DNA of 45,595 nt from Clostridia bacterium (GTDB taxonomy: Bacteria > Bacillota_A > Clostridia > Christensenellales > Aristaeellaceae). The DNA lies in contig JAFRMB010000045.1 of assembly GCA_017430945.1 (NCBI GenBank), forward strand, positions 1-45,595, given 5' to 3'. Position 1 is the stretch's first letter, and each line of letters starts with the position of its first letter. The notes under the pieces are model-generated. The model worked only from the letters and a program-made list of their open reading frames with translations. It ran no database searches and was not told the DNA's origin. This document shows positions 32,879-40,649 of this stretch, piece by piece. The position numbers and the translations under genes are program-made.

Positions 32879-33594
32879 ATGGAAGAGAACCGCAGTGGCT
32901 ATAAGGTATTGTAGCGGATGATGATCAGAACGTGCATCAGTCGCTGAACGCCTATTTTCGCCGCGAGGGATACCAGATGCTCTCCGCCTACGATGGTGAA
33001 CAGGCGGTGCAGTGCGTTCGCATGCAGCGCCCTGACATGATGATCCTGGACATAATGATGCCGGGCATGGACGGCCTTTCGGTCTGCCGAGAGATCCGCA
33101 AAACATCTAACCTGCCGATCATCATGCTGACGGCCAAGGGCGATGAGTTCGACAAGCTCCTCGGCCTGGAAATGGGGGCGGACGACTACATCACGAAGCC
33201 CTTCAGCCCCCGCGAGGTCCTGGCCCGTGTGAAGGCGGTGCTTCGGCGGATGCACGAGATGCGCGAGGACGACAAGTCCGCCCACCTGGTGATCGCCAAC
33301 CTGGAGATCGACATGAATGCCTTCACCGTCAAGCTCAACGGCGAGCAGATCCCCTGCACGCCCAAGGAGACAGAGATCCTGTGGACGCTGGCCAGCAATC
33401 CGGGCATGGTCTTCAGCAGAGAGCACATGCTGCAGAGCATCTGGGGCTACGACTTCCTGGGCGACACGCGCGCCGTCGACAGCCACATCAAGCGCATCCG
33501 CGCGAAGCTGTGTTCTGATGCGAACGGCTGGGACATCAAGACGGTGTGGGGCGTGGGCTATCGCTTCGAGATCACCAACGCGGCACAGCCGTAA
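32879..33594 (+). CDS. OmpR/PhoB-family response regulator, frameshifted near residue 12
   Basis: Regulator gene of the second two-component system. Translation from the well-placed ATG at 32879 (AAAGGAGTGAGAAC before it) gives MEENRSGYKVL and then TAG at 32912-32914. Adding one base after 32911 restores VLIADDDQNVHQSLNAYF and the full protein, so a single base is missing. The remaining frame runs from 32914 to 33594. It keeps the phospho-acceptor in MMILDIMMPGMDG, TAKGDEFDKLLGLEMGADDY, KPF and a complete winged-helix domain ending WDIKTVWGVGYRFE. Without the frame repair the acidic pocket (ADDD) is lost and only a fragment from the GTG at 32932 could be made. The break is not in a homopolymer. 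It may be a true mutation or a sequencing error; the intact kinase downstream favours an error. Confidence 0.85.
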
Positions 33595-33600
33595 GGATCG

Positions 33601-35415
33601 ATGCGCTTCAGGTTCAAGCACAGCATCAACGAGTTATCGATAAGCGCCAAGACGTTGATCAGCCATGTCACGCTGGCGCTCGTTGTCGTACTTCTGGCCA
33701 ATGTGCTGAGTTATTTCCTGACCATACAGTATGTGCGCGACACGCGCATCCGCGATCTGAGCCGCAAGGCCGGGCGGATCGCGGCGAGCGTCCATTCGGT
33801 GTCGGAGGGCGAGCTGCGCCCCAACAAGTACCTTGTCGGGACCTACCAGGACCTGACCGACGCAAAGGTGTTTTTCCTGGATGTCACCGTGGATCCGCTG
33901 CGCGTCTGGCACCTGCGGGACCCGGCCGCCGAGATCTCGGAGGGCGAAGAATTCCAGTGGGTGGACATCATCAGCGCCATAGACCGAAAGTTCATCATGC
34001 GCATACTGGATGGCGAAACGGTGACGGCGCTTCAGAGCTTTGATTTCACCAACGGCAAGGTGCTCTTCGCGGGCGTGCCGATCCTGAGTCCGGATCACAC
34101 GGTGATCGGAGGCGTCATACTGGCGCAGCCTGCAGAGCAGCTGCAGGAATTGTCCAGGACGATACGCCTCGTGATGGTCGTCGTCATCGGCGCGTCGCTG
34201 CTGCTGGCCGTGCTGCTGGCGATGCTGCTGACGAGCGTGCTGGTCCGTCCGATCCAGCGGATCACCCGCGCCGCGCGCCGCATGACGGACGGCACCTATG
34301 CCGAGCGCATCTCGCCTCTGCCAAACGACGAGATCGGCGATCTCGGACGCGCGATGAACAGCATGTCCGCGCGCCTCATCGATGTGATCCGAAACCTGCG
34401 CAAGGAGCGCGACAAGCTGGAGCTGGTGATCACCGGCATCCGCGAGGGCCTGATCGCCGTGGACTACAACTGGCGCATCGTGCACTACAACCCGATCTTT
34501 CTGGAGCTCATTGAGCAGGACAGCATCGAAGATATATGGGACGTGGAGGACGATGGGATCGCCAGACTTCGGGATATGCTGGAGCGCTGCATGCAGAGCG
34601 GCGAGACGGAGCACATCGAGTGGGTGAATCCATCCAAGCGCGCGCTGTACGCCGCGGCATCCGATCTGACCGATGAGAGCGGCGAGATCCTGGGCGCTGT
34701 GTGTCTCGTGCGCGATGTCTCGGAAGTCGTGCGCATGGAACAGCTCAGGCGCGACTATGTTGCCAACATATCCCATGAACTGCGCACGCCGCTCACCGGT
34801 ATCCGCGGCATGGTGGAACCGTTGATCGACGGCTGTATGGATACCGAGGAAGAGCGCCAGGACAGCTATCGCGTGATCCTCAAGGAGACCATACGGTTGG
34901 AGAAGCTTGTCGGCGAGATGCTGGACATGTCCAGGCTCCAGGACGGACGCGTCAGCGTGGAGCTGGAGCAGCTTGAGTTGCCAGGCATACTCGAAGCCGC
35001 GGTCAGAAGCATGCAAAGCATCGCGGAAGGCGCGGGCGTGACGCTCGCGATCGAAACGGACGGCTCGGAACTGGCCTGCATAGGCAACGAGGACCGCATC
35101 ACGCAGGTGCTGGTGATCCTGATGGACAATGCGCTGAGCTTCACGCCGTCCGGAGGCACGGTGACGGTATTTGCCAGGGATGAGGGAGAAAAAGTGGCGC
35201 TCGGGGTCCGCGACACCGGCTGCGGCATCGAACCCAAGGATCTTCCGCTCATTTGGGAACGCTTCTACAAGGCGGACAAGTCACGCATGCGGACGACCGG
35301 CACCGGGCTGGGCCTGTCCATCGCCAAGCTGGTGGTCGAGCTGATGGGCGGCGAGATCCACGTACAGAGCGAGCCGGGCAAGGGCGCGGAGTTCACCTTC
35401 ACGCTGAACAAGTAG
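33601..35415 (+). CDS. Sensor histidine kinase with HAMP and PAS domains
   Basis: Membrane sensor kinase of 604 residues, partner of the regulator ending six bases upstream. Order: TM1 (LISHVTLALVVVLLANVLSY, about 20-42), an extracellular domain of about 130 residues, TM2 (LVMVVVIGASLLLAVLLAML, about 190-212), HAMP (RPIQRITRAARRMTDGTYAE), PAS (GIREGLIAVDYNWRIVHYNP), the HisKA box (NISHELRTPLTGIRG) and a HATPase domain with LMDNALSFTPSGG, DTGCGIEPKDL and GTGLGLSIAKLV. The PAS domain after HAMP is like WalK, PhoR and ResE. No specific signal can be named. AAGGA before the ATG is close but usable, and translation is probably coupled to the regulator. Confidence 0.95.
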   Translation: MRFRFKHSINELSISAKTLISHVTLALVVVLLANVLSYFLTIQYVRDTRIRDLSRKAGRIAASVHSVSEGELRPNKYLVGTYQDLTDAKVFFLDVTVDPLRVWHLRDPAAEISEGEEFQWVDIISAIDRKFIMRILDGETVTALQSFDFTNGKVLFAGVPILSPDHTVIGGVILAQPAEQLQELSRTIRLVMVVVIGASLLLAVLLAMLLTSVLVRPIQRITRAARRMTDGTYAERISPLPNDEIGDLGRAMNSMSARLIDVIRNLRKERDKLELVITGIREGLIAVDYNWRIVHYNPIFLELIEQDSIEDIWDVEDDGIARLRDMLERCMQSGETEHIEWVNPSKRALYAAASDLTDESGEILGAVCLVRDVSEVVRMEQLRRDYVANISHELRTPLTGIRGMVEPLIDGCMDTEEERQDSYRVILKETIRLEKLVGEMLDMSRLQDGRVSVELEQLELPGILEAAVRSMQSIAEGAGVTLAIETDGSELACIGNEDRITQVLVILMDNALSFTPSGGTVTVFARDEGEKVALGVRDTGCGIEPKDLPLIWERFYKADKSRMRTTGTGLGLSIAKLVVELMGGEIHVQSEPGKGAEFTFTLNK

Positions 35416-35430
35416 TGACAGAGCATAAAT

Positions 35431-35467
35431 AAAGCGGCGGCCGATGATGACATGTCGGCCGCCGCTT
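35431..35467. terminator. Terminator between the kinase and HAD phosphatase genes
   Basis: A perfect 13-bp stem, AAGCGGCGGCCGA (35432-35444) with TCGGCCGCCGCTT (35455-35467). On the minus strand it is followed by TTTATTTAT, so it mainly ends the phosphatase transcript; on the plus strand there is no T-run. Confidence 0.8.
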
Positions 35468-35475
35468 CGCGCCTG

Positions 35476-36129
35476 TCAGTCCGAAAGGATGAAAGCTTCC
35501 AGTTCCTCGGCTGTGTCGAAGGCGTGCGGGATCTGAAGTCCTTCCAGTTCCTGCCGCCGGCGAAAGCCCCAGGTGACCCATGCGGCTTCGATGCCGGCGT
35601 TTCCGGCAGTCAGCAGATCCGCGTCGCCGTCGCCAACATAAAGCGTTCGCGCCGGCGAGACACCGAAGCAATCCATGATGAGGCGGGCACCGTCGGGAGC
35701 GGGTTTCTTTGGTATGTCTGCGCGCTCGCCCAACGCCAGTTCGATCAGATCGCCGAAGTGCGCGCGGCACAATAGCTGCGTTGCCGCATCGACTTTGTTG
35801 GAGTTACAGGCCGTATGGATGCCGCGGTCGCGAAACCGCCGGAGCAGCCCTGCGATGCCGGCGCAGGGCCTTGTGCGGACGTTGACATTGGCGAGATAGA
35901 TGGCTTTGAACCGGGCCAGAACGCTCTGGACGGTCTCGTCGTCCGTACCTTCGGGAACGGCGCGCCGGATGAGCCGCGCCACACCGCCGCCGATGAAAGT
36001 GCGGACCTCTTCCACTTCACGCGCAGGGAAGCCGGCTTCGGCGAGCGCTCGGTTGGTCGCGTCGGTCAGATCAAAAAGCGTATCCAGCAGCGTTCCGTCG
36101 AGATCAAAAATGACGAGGTCGTATTTCAT
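35476..36129 (-). CDS. HAD-superfamily phosphatase, phosphoglycolate phosphatase-like
   Basis: Cytoplasmic HAD hydrolase of 217 residues with a cap of the Gph/PGP type. Nucleophile Asp9 and acid/base Asp11 lie in FDLDGTLLDT, motif II is ACNSNK, the motif III lysine is in PKKPAPDGARL, and motif IV is VGDGDADLLTAGNAG. The first three family neighbours (phosphoglycolate phosphatase, pyrophosphatase PpaX, beta-phosphoglucomutase) cannot be separated with confidence; the cap length favours the Gph group. GGAG lies before the ATG. It is a single gene, convergent with the kinase gene. Confidence 0.9.
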   Translation of the reverse strand: MKYDLVIFDLDGTLLDTLFDLTDATNRALAEAGFPAREVEEVRTFIGGGVARLIRRAVPEGTDDETVQSVLARFKAIYLANVNVRTRPCAGIAGLLRRFRDRGIHTACNSNKVDAATQLLCRAHFGDLIELALGERADIPKKPAPDGARLIMDCFGVSPARTLYVGDGDADLLTAGNAGIEAAWVTWGFRRRQELEGLQIPHAFDTAEELEAFILSD

Positions 36130-36265
36130 GGCGCTTCAACTCCGTTTCAGGCATTCGATGACCCTGCGGCAGCACCATCATATCAGACATCGGGGAACGT
36201 TCTGCGCCGATCGGGTTAGAATTGCGTTATATGAATGACATCGCTTTGACAAAAACGGGCATTCG

Positions 36266-36294
36266 TTGAAATCGACCGGATGCTGTGATAAAAT
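36266..36294 (+). promoter_or_regulatory. Promoter of the methyltransferase-Hsp33 operon
   Basis: TTGAAA (36266-36271), 17 bases and TAAAAT (36289-36294). A TTGACA at 36246-36251 has no matching -10. Confidence 0.65.
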
Positions 36295-36364
36295 CAAAAT
36301 GATAGAGTATAAATACTGCGGCAAATATGCCTTCGGCGTTGCTGCCGTCGGGTGAGGCTGATAC

Positions 36365-37111
36365 ATGGCGGCTTATTCGGCTTTTGCGGAGATCTACGAT
36401 GCGCTCATGGATGACGTCGACTATACAGGCTGGGCGGATTACTATCTGTCGCTCGTCAGGCGGGCGGATGTGGTGCCGGCTCAGCTGTGCGACTGCGCCT
36501 GCGGGACCGGTGCCCTGTCGGTGCCGTTCGCCTCGCACGGCATCCGGGTGACGGGCGTCGATCTGTCCGGGGAAATGCTGCGCATGGCCCAGAGGCGGGC
36601 GAGGCAGGCGGGCGTGCAGGTGATGTTCGTGCAGCAGGACATGCGCATGCTGCGTCTGCCCAGGCCCGTGGACGCGATGGTATGCGGCTGCGACGGCGTG
36701 AACTATCTTTTGGATGACGATGCACTGCGGGCTTTTTTCAAAAGCGCGCACGCGGCGATACGTCCGGGAGGAGCGCTGGCGTTCGACGTTTCTTCGGCCT
36801 GGAAGCTTGAGCACGTGCTTGGGAACAGCTTTTTCGGCGAGGAACGGGATGATATCGCCTATCTGTGGTCGAATGCCTTCGATCCGGACGGGCGTACGGT
36901 GACCATGGACCTGACGTTTTTCGTGCGCGAGACAGATGGCCGCTACCGCCGCTTTTCAGAAGTGCACACCCAAAAGGCGCACGATGCGGGACACCTGACG
37001 GAACTGCTTGAAGCGTCCGGTTTTGAACTGCTCGGCTCGTTCGGAGACCGGACGTTCGAAGAGCCTCAGCCGGAGGAGCAGAGGATCCACTTCCTCGCGC
37101 GCCGGATCTGA
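36365..37111 (+). CDS. Class I SAM-dependent methyltransferase
   Basis: Methyltransferase of 248 residues with an intact SAM pocket: DCACGTGALSVPFASHG (motif I), VTGVDLSGEMLRMAQ (motif II) and MVCGCDGVNYLLDDDAL (motif IV region). The N-terminus YSAFAEIYDALMDDVDYTGWADYY is typical of the Methyltransf_25 group found in Firmicutes near hslO and related genes. The substrate is unknown. GAGG precedes the ATG, and the 18-base gap to the next gene suggests co-transcription with hslO. Confidence 0.88.
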   Translation: MAAYSAFAEIYDALMDDVDYTGWADYYLSLVRRADVVPAQLCDCACGTGALSVPFASHGIRVTGVDLSGEMLRMAQRRARQAGVQVMFVQQDMRMLRLPRPVDAMVCGCDGVNYLLDDDALRAFFKSAHAAIRPGGALAFDVSSAWKLEHVLGNSFFGEERDDIAYLWSNAFDPDGRTVTMDLTFFVRETDGRYRRFSEVHTQKAHDAGHLTELLEASGFELLGSFGDRTFEEPQPEEQRIHFLARRI

Positions 37112-37129
37112 AAGGAAGATGAACGAACG

Positions 37130-38026
37130 ATGGGCGTTATGGATCGGGACGGTATACTGAATATATCACTTATGGATGGACAGGCGCGCGCGATCCTGAT
37201 CGAATCCACGCAGCTGGTGCAGGATGCCAAGCGCATCCATGGATTGTCAAAGATCGCTACGGCCGCGCTGGGACGCACGCTGACGGCAGCGGCCATGATG
37301 GGCTCGATGCTCAAGGGCAGCGATGAGAGCGTGACGGCTTCCATCAAGGGGGGCGGCCCCATCGGCACGGTACTGGCAGTGGCCAATGAAAAATGTGAAG
37401 TAAAGGGTTATGTCGACCATTCCGAGATCGATCTGCCGCGCACGGGTCCCAAACTGCCCGTTGGCGCAGCGGTGGGCAAAGAGGGCCGGCTGACGGTCAT
37501 CAAGGATATGCACCTGCGCGAGCCCTATGTCGGGCAGGTGAATCTGGTGTCCGGAGAGATCGCCGAGGACTTTGCCATGTACTTCACTGCGTCCGAGCAG
37601 ACGCCGTCCCTGGTCTCGCTGGGTGTTTTGGTGTCTGAAGAAAAGGTCGAAGCGGCCGGCGGACTGATCGTTCAGTTGATGCCGGGCGCCAGCGAAGCCG
37701 CCATACGGTCCATAGAGAACTCTGCAGGGATGTTCATGGACATATCCGGCACCATGAAGACCGATCATCTCGACGGCGCGGTCCAACAGCTGCTCATGCA
37801 CCTTGAACCGGTGGTCCTCGAGCGGCGGGAGACCCGCTATGCCTGCGACTGCAGCCGGGAGCGCGTGGAGCGCGTGCTGATCAGCCTTGGCAGCAAGGAA
37901 CTGAGCGATATGATCGCTGAGCAGCATGGCGCCAGTGTCGATTGTCACTTTTGCAACAAGCGCTATACCTTTACCGAGAACGAGCTCAGATCGCTCCTTG
38001 AAGCTGCGACGGGCCGGGCAAAATAG
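37130..38026 (+). CDS. hslO: Redox-regulated chaperone Hsp33
   Basis: Holdase chaperone switched on by oxidative unfolding; zinc keeps it inactive when reduced. The 298 residues carry the N-terminal core (ISLMDGQARAILIEST, RTLTAAAMMGSMLKG, GGGPIGTVLAVAN, GYVDHSEIDLP) and the C-terminal redox centre with Cys239-x-Cys241 and Cys272-x2-Cys275 (CDCS, CHFCNKRYTF), so all four zinc cysteines are present. AAAGGAAG lies 12 bases before the ATG at 37130; a second ATG at 37139 is possible. It follows the methyltransferase and precedes the repeat-protein genes on the same strand. Confidence 0.97.
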   Translation: MGVMDRDGILNISLMDGQARAILIESTQLVQDAKRIHGLSKIATAALGRTLTAAAMMGSMLKGSDESVTASIKGGGPIGTVLAVANEKCEVKGYVDHSEIDLPRTGPKLPVGAAVGKEGRLTVIKDMHLREPYVGQVNLVSGEIAEDFAMYFTASEQTPSLVSLGVLVSEEKVEAAGGLIVQLMPGASEAAIRSIENSAGMFMDISGTMKTDHLDGAVQQLLMHLEPVVLERRETRYACDCSRERVERVLISLGSKELSDMIAEQHGASVDCHFCNKRYTFTENELRSLLEAATGRAK

Positions 38027-38044
38027 GTTGGCGTTATCGATGGG

Positions 38045-39799
38045 ATGAGCCGGGCGGATCTGAAGGGACGTCCGGCAGACCCGGGAGGATGGATGAGGAA
38101 CGATCCGAAGGTCGTGACGCTGAAGCGAAACGCGGCATACCTGCACCACAGAGCGATGCAGAACCGGCGCGATAATCGCATCGTCGACGCGCTGGAGCTC
38201 ATGCGCAGGGCGGTGGAGGCATCGCCGGAGAACCGGGAGTATCGGATGGATCTCGCGGAGCTTTACTGTGAGATGGGCTGCCACGAGCAGTCGTCCGAGC
38301 TGCTGTTGGACATCCTGTCACGAGAGGATGCCCCCAGTGAATGCTATTACGGGCTGGCGCTCAACCAGCTCGGCATGAATGATATGAGCGGGGCGCGCCA
38401 GTCTTTGAGCACCTACTGGCGGCGCGATCCGCAGGGAGAACACAGCGCGGAAGTGCGGCAGCTGGCGACAGAACTGGACTTTTACGGATCGATGGCTCGC
38501 CCGGACGATCGAAGGCTCTATCGCGCGATGCGCATCGCGAATCGCGCATGTGACGCCATGCGGGCGGACGACCACGCGAAGGCCTGCCGGTTGTTTCGAC
38601 AGGCGCTGACCATGGCCCCCGGACAGCCGGAGATCCGCGCACTATTCGCGATGGCGCTGGGATCCGAAGGACGCAGCGAAGCCGCCCGCAGGGAGGCGGA
38701 GCAGGCATGTGCGGGCAGGCATCCGACGGTGCGCACGCTCTGTATCTGTGCCCAGGTCTTCTCACGTCTGGGCGATGAGACCCGTGCGATCGCCACGCTG
38801 GACGCGGCAGAAGCAAAGCATCCGGAGGGGCTCGCGATGCGGCTCCTGCTCTATACGGCGAGCGAGTTGAAGCTCTACGGGCGCGCGGCGGAGTATGCGC
38901 GGCTCGCGCTTCAGGCAGAGCCCTATGACCGGGAGCTCCTGCACGCCCGCGCCGTTGCGCTGAAGCAGGCCGGCGGCGACAATGAGACGTCCGCGCGCTG
39001 CTGGGAACGCGTGCTGCGCATCGACCCCGACGACACGGTGGCAACATACTATTGCCAGGCGGCACGGGACGGGACGCTGGACGGGCTGCCGCTGGATTAC
39101 ACCTATCAGGTGCCTGAATATGAATATCTCCATCGCGCCGCATCGCTGGTGACCCACTTTGAGCAGGGCTTTGAGCACATCAGCGAATGCTGGGCGACGG
39201 ACCCCGCTTTCAGACGGACGCTGCGATGGGCGGTTTTCACCGGAGATCAGCGGCTCAGCCGGGCAGCGATGACGGTGCTGGCCACCCTCGAGGATGAGAA
39301 CGCTTTGGGCGTTTTGCGCACGGCGCTGTTCGATCCGGGGGTCTCCAGGGCGCTGAAGCTGCACGCGGTGTTTCTGCTGAAGCTCCAGGGGCGGGAGATG
39401 AGCGATGTGCTTCCCGAGCCCGTGGCCGCGGGTGGCAACATGCTCGTGGACACGGAGGCGCTTTTGAACAGCATGCCGGTGGGCGATCGCCAGTTGATCC
39501 GCTATGCCGATGAAGTGCTGGAACGGGAATACGGCATCTCGGCGCGCCCGGCCCTCACGCTGATGTGGTCTGCCTACCGGCGTTCGCGCGGCACGCGCGG
39601 GGATCCCTTGAAGCGCGTGGATGCCGCGGCCGCCGCACTGGCCTGCAACTACCTGATGACGGCGGGAGAACGCAGACCCCTCGCCGAGCTGGCGAAGGCA
39701 TTTGGCTGTTCGAACCGACAGCTGGTGTTCTGCGCATCGCGCATCGCGGGCAGCATGGACAGAGCCGAAGCGACGGGGACAGAAAGGCTGGAACGATGA
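38045..39799 (+). CDS. TPR-repeat protein with C-terminal helical/HTH-like region
   Basis: A cytosolic protein of up to 584 residues with no signal or membrane segment. Several tetratricopeptide-like helix pairs are visible from about 35 to 350 (for example ALELMRRAVEASPENREYRM, ALTMAPGQPEIRALFAMALG and ALQAEPYDRELLHARAVAL). Residues about 360-500 are helical and unrecognised. The last 50 residues (AAAALACNYLMTAGERRPLA, ELAKAFGCSNRQLVFCASRI) resemble a cyclin-like or helix-turn-helix bundle. The start may be the ATG at 38045 or the ATG at 38093, which has GGGAGG just upstream. The stop overlaps the next ATG (ATGA), so the two proteins are translated together. Role unknown; likely a scaffold. 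Confidence 0.8.
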   Translation: MSRADLKGRPADPGGWMRNDPKVVTLKRNAAYLHHRAMQNRRDNRIVDALELMRRAVEASPENREYRMDLAELYCEMGCHEQSSELLLDILSREDAPSECYYGLALNQLGMNDMSGARQSLSTYWRRDPQGEHSAEVRQLATELDFYGSMARPDDRRLYRAMRIANRACDAMRADDHAKACRLFRQALTMAPGQPEIRALFAMALGSEGRSEAARREAEQACAGRHPTVRTLCICAQVFSRLGDETRAIATLDAAEAKHPEGLAMRLLLYTASELKLYGRAAEYARLALQAEPYDRELLHARAVALKQAGGDNETSARCWERVLRIDPDDTVATYYCQAARDGTLDGLPLDYTYQVPEYEYLHRAASLVTHFEQGFEHISECWATDPAFRRTLRWAVFTGDQRLSRAAMTVLATLEDENALGVLRTALFDPGVSRALKLHAVFLLKLQGREMSDVLPEPVAAGGNMLVDTEALLNSMPVGDRQLIRYADEVLEREYGISARPALTLMWSAYRRSRGTRGDPLKRVDAAAAALACNYLMTAGERRPLAELAKAFGCSNRQLVFCASRIAGSMDRAEATGTERLER

Positions 39800-40611
39800 A
39801 GATCTATGATTTTGACGGGAAGTTCTTCGACTATGTGCGCAGCTGGATGGCGCTGCACCCCGGGATGAAGGAATCGGAGATCGAAGCCAGCTACAATGAG
39901 ATGATGCGAAGCTGGCTGAACGCACCGGCACAGTGGCTGGGCGGCGTGAAGCCGGGCGAGTACTTCGACCGCTATACCGATCCAAAGGATCTCATCAAGC
40001 TGCTCGAGGCGTATCTTGTGCGGGACATCGGTCTGCCTGAGCCTCTCTATCGCCGCATCGTGCTGATGGGTGAGGCCTGCGCGCCGGCACTGGTCAGGAT
40101 CGCGGAGGACAGGGACAGACCGGAGGCCCTGCGTGCGACGGCCATGGCGCTTCTGCGGGATATCGACAGCGATGTCCCGATGTCGCTCTATATCGACCTC
40201 ATCTGTCGCTGCAAGGAGAAGAACGAGTTGTCGGATATGGCGGCTGATGCGATATCCGAACGACAGGATGTGGTCGAAACGCTGCTCGAGCGATACGACA
40301 GCGCCACAGAGTACGGTCAACTGCTGATACTGGACATCTGCTCCAACCATCCGGGAGATCCGAGGATCTGCGACCACATGCTCGAGAAGCTGCGCAATCG
40401 CCCGGAAGAGCGGGCATTGTACGCCGCGCTGCTCGGCAAGCTGGGCGATCCCCGTGCACTGGAGACGTTGATGCGCATGCTCGACCTGACGGATCTGAGT
40501 TATCTGGACTATATCGAGCTGCGCAGCGCTGTTGAACAGCTGGGCGGAGACCCGGGTGAAGAGCGCGTGTTCAATGGCGATCCGGACTATGAGACGCTCA
40601 GGGGCCTGTGA
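39796..40611 (+). CDS. Helical-repeat (HEAT-like) protein, unknown function
   Basis: A 271-residue cytosolic protein. The ATG at 39796 overlaps the TPR gene stop and has AAAGG nine bases upstream; the open frame before it is the shadow of that gene. The N-terminus MKIYDFDGKFFDYVRSWMA with MRSWLNAPAQWLGGVKPGEY is distinctive and rich in Trp/Tyr. From residue 90 on, short amphipathic helix pairs of about 30 residues look like HEAT repeats (APALVRIAEDRDRPEALRAT, ALLGKLGDPRALETLMRML). I recognise no catalytic motif. Coupling to the TPR protein suggests the two work as a complex, an inference from the overlap only. Confidence 0.78.
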   Translation: MKIYDFDGKFFDYVRSWMALHPGMKESEIEASYNEMMRSWLNAPAQWLGGVKPGEYFDRYTDPKDLIKLLEAYLVRDIGLPEPLYRRIVLMGEACAPALVRIAEDRDRPEALRATAMALLRDIDSDVPMSLYIDLICRCKEKNELSDMAADAISERQDVVETLLERYDSATEYGQLLILDICSNHPGDPRICDHMLEKLRNRPEERALYAALLGKLGDPRALETLMRMLDLTDLSYLDYIELRSAVEQLGGDPGEERVFNGDPDYETLRGL

Positions 40612-40649
40612 CGGCTCGACGTCAGACGATCCCTTTAGGAGGAAGAGAC

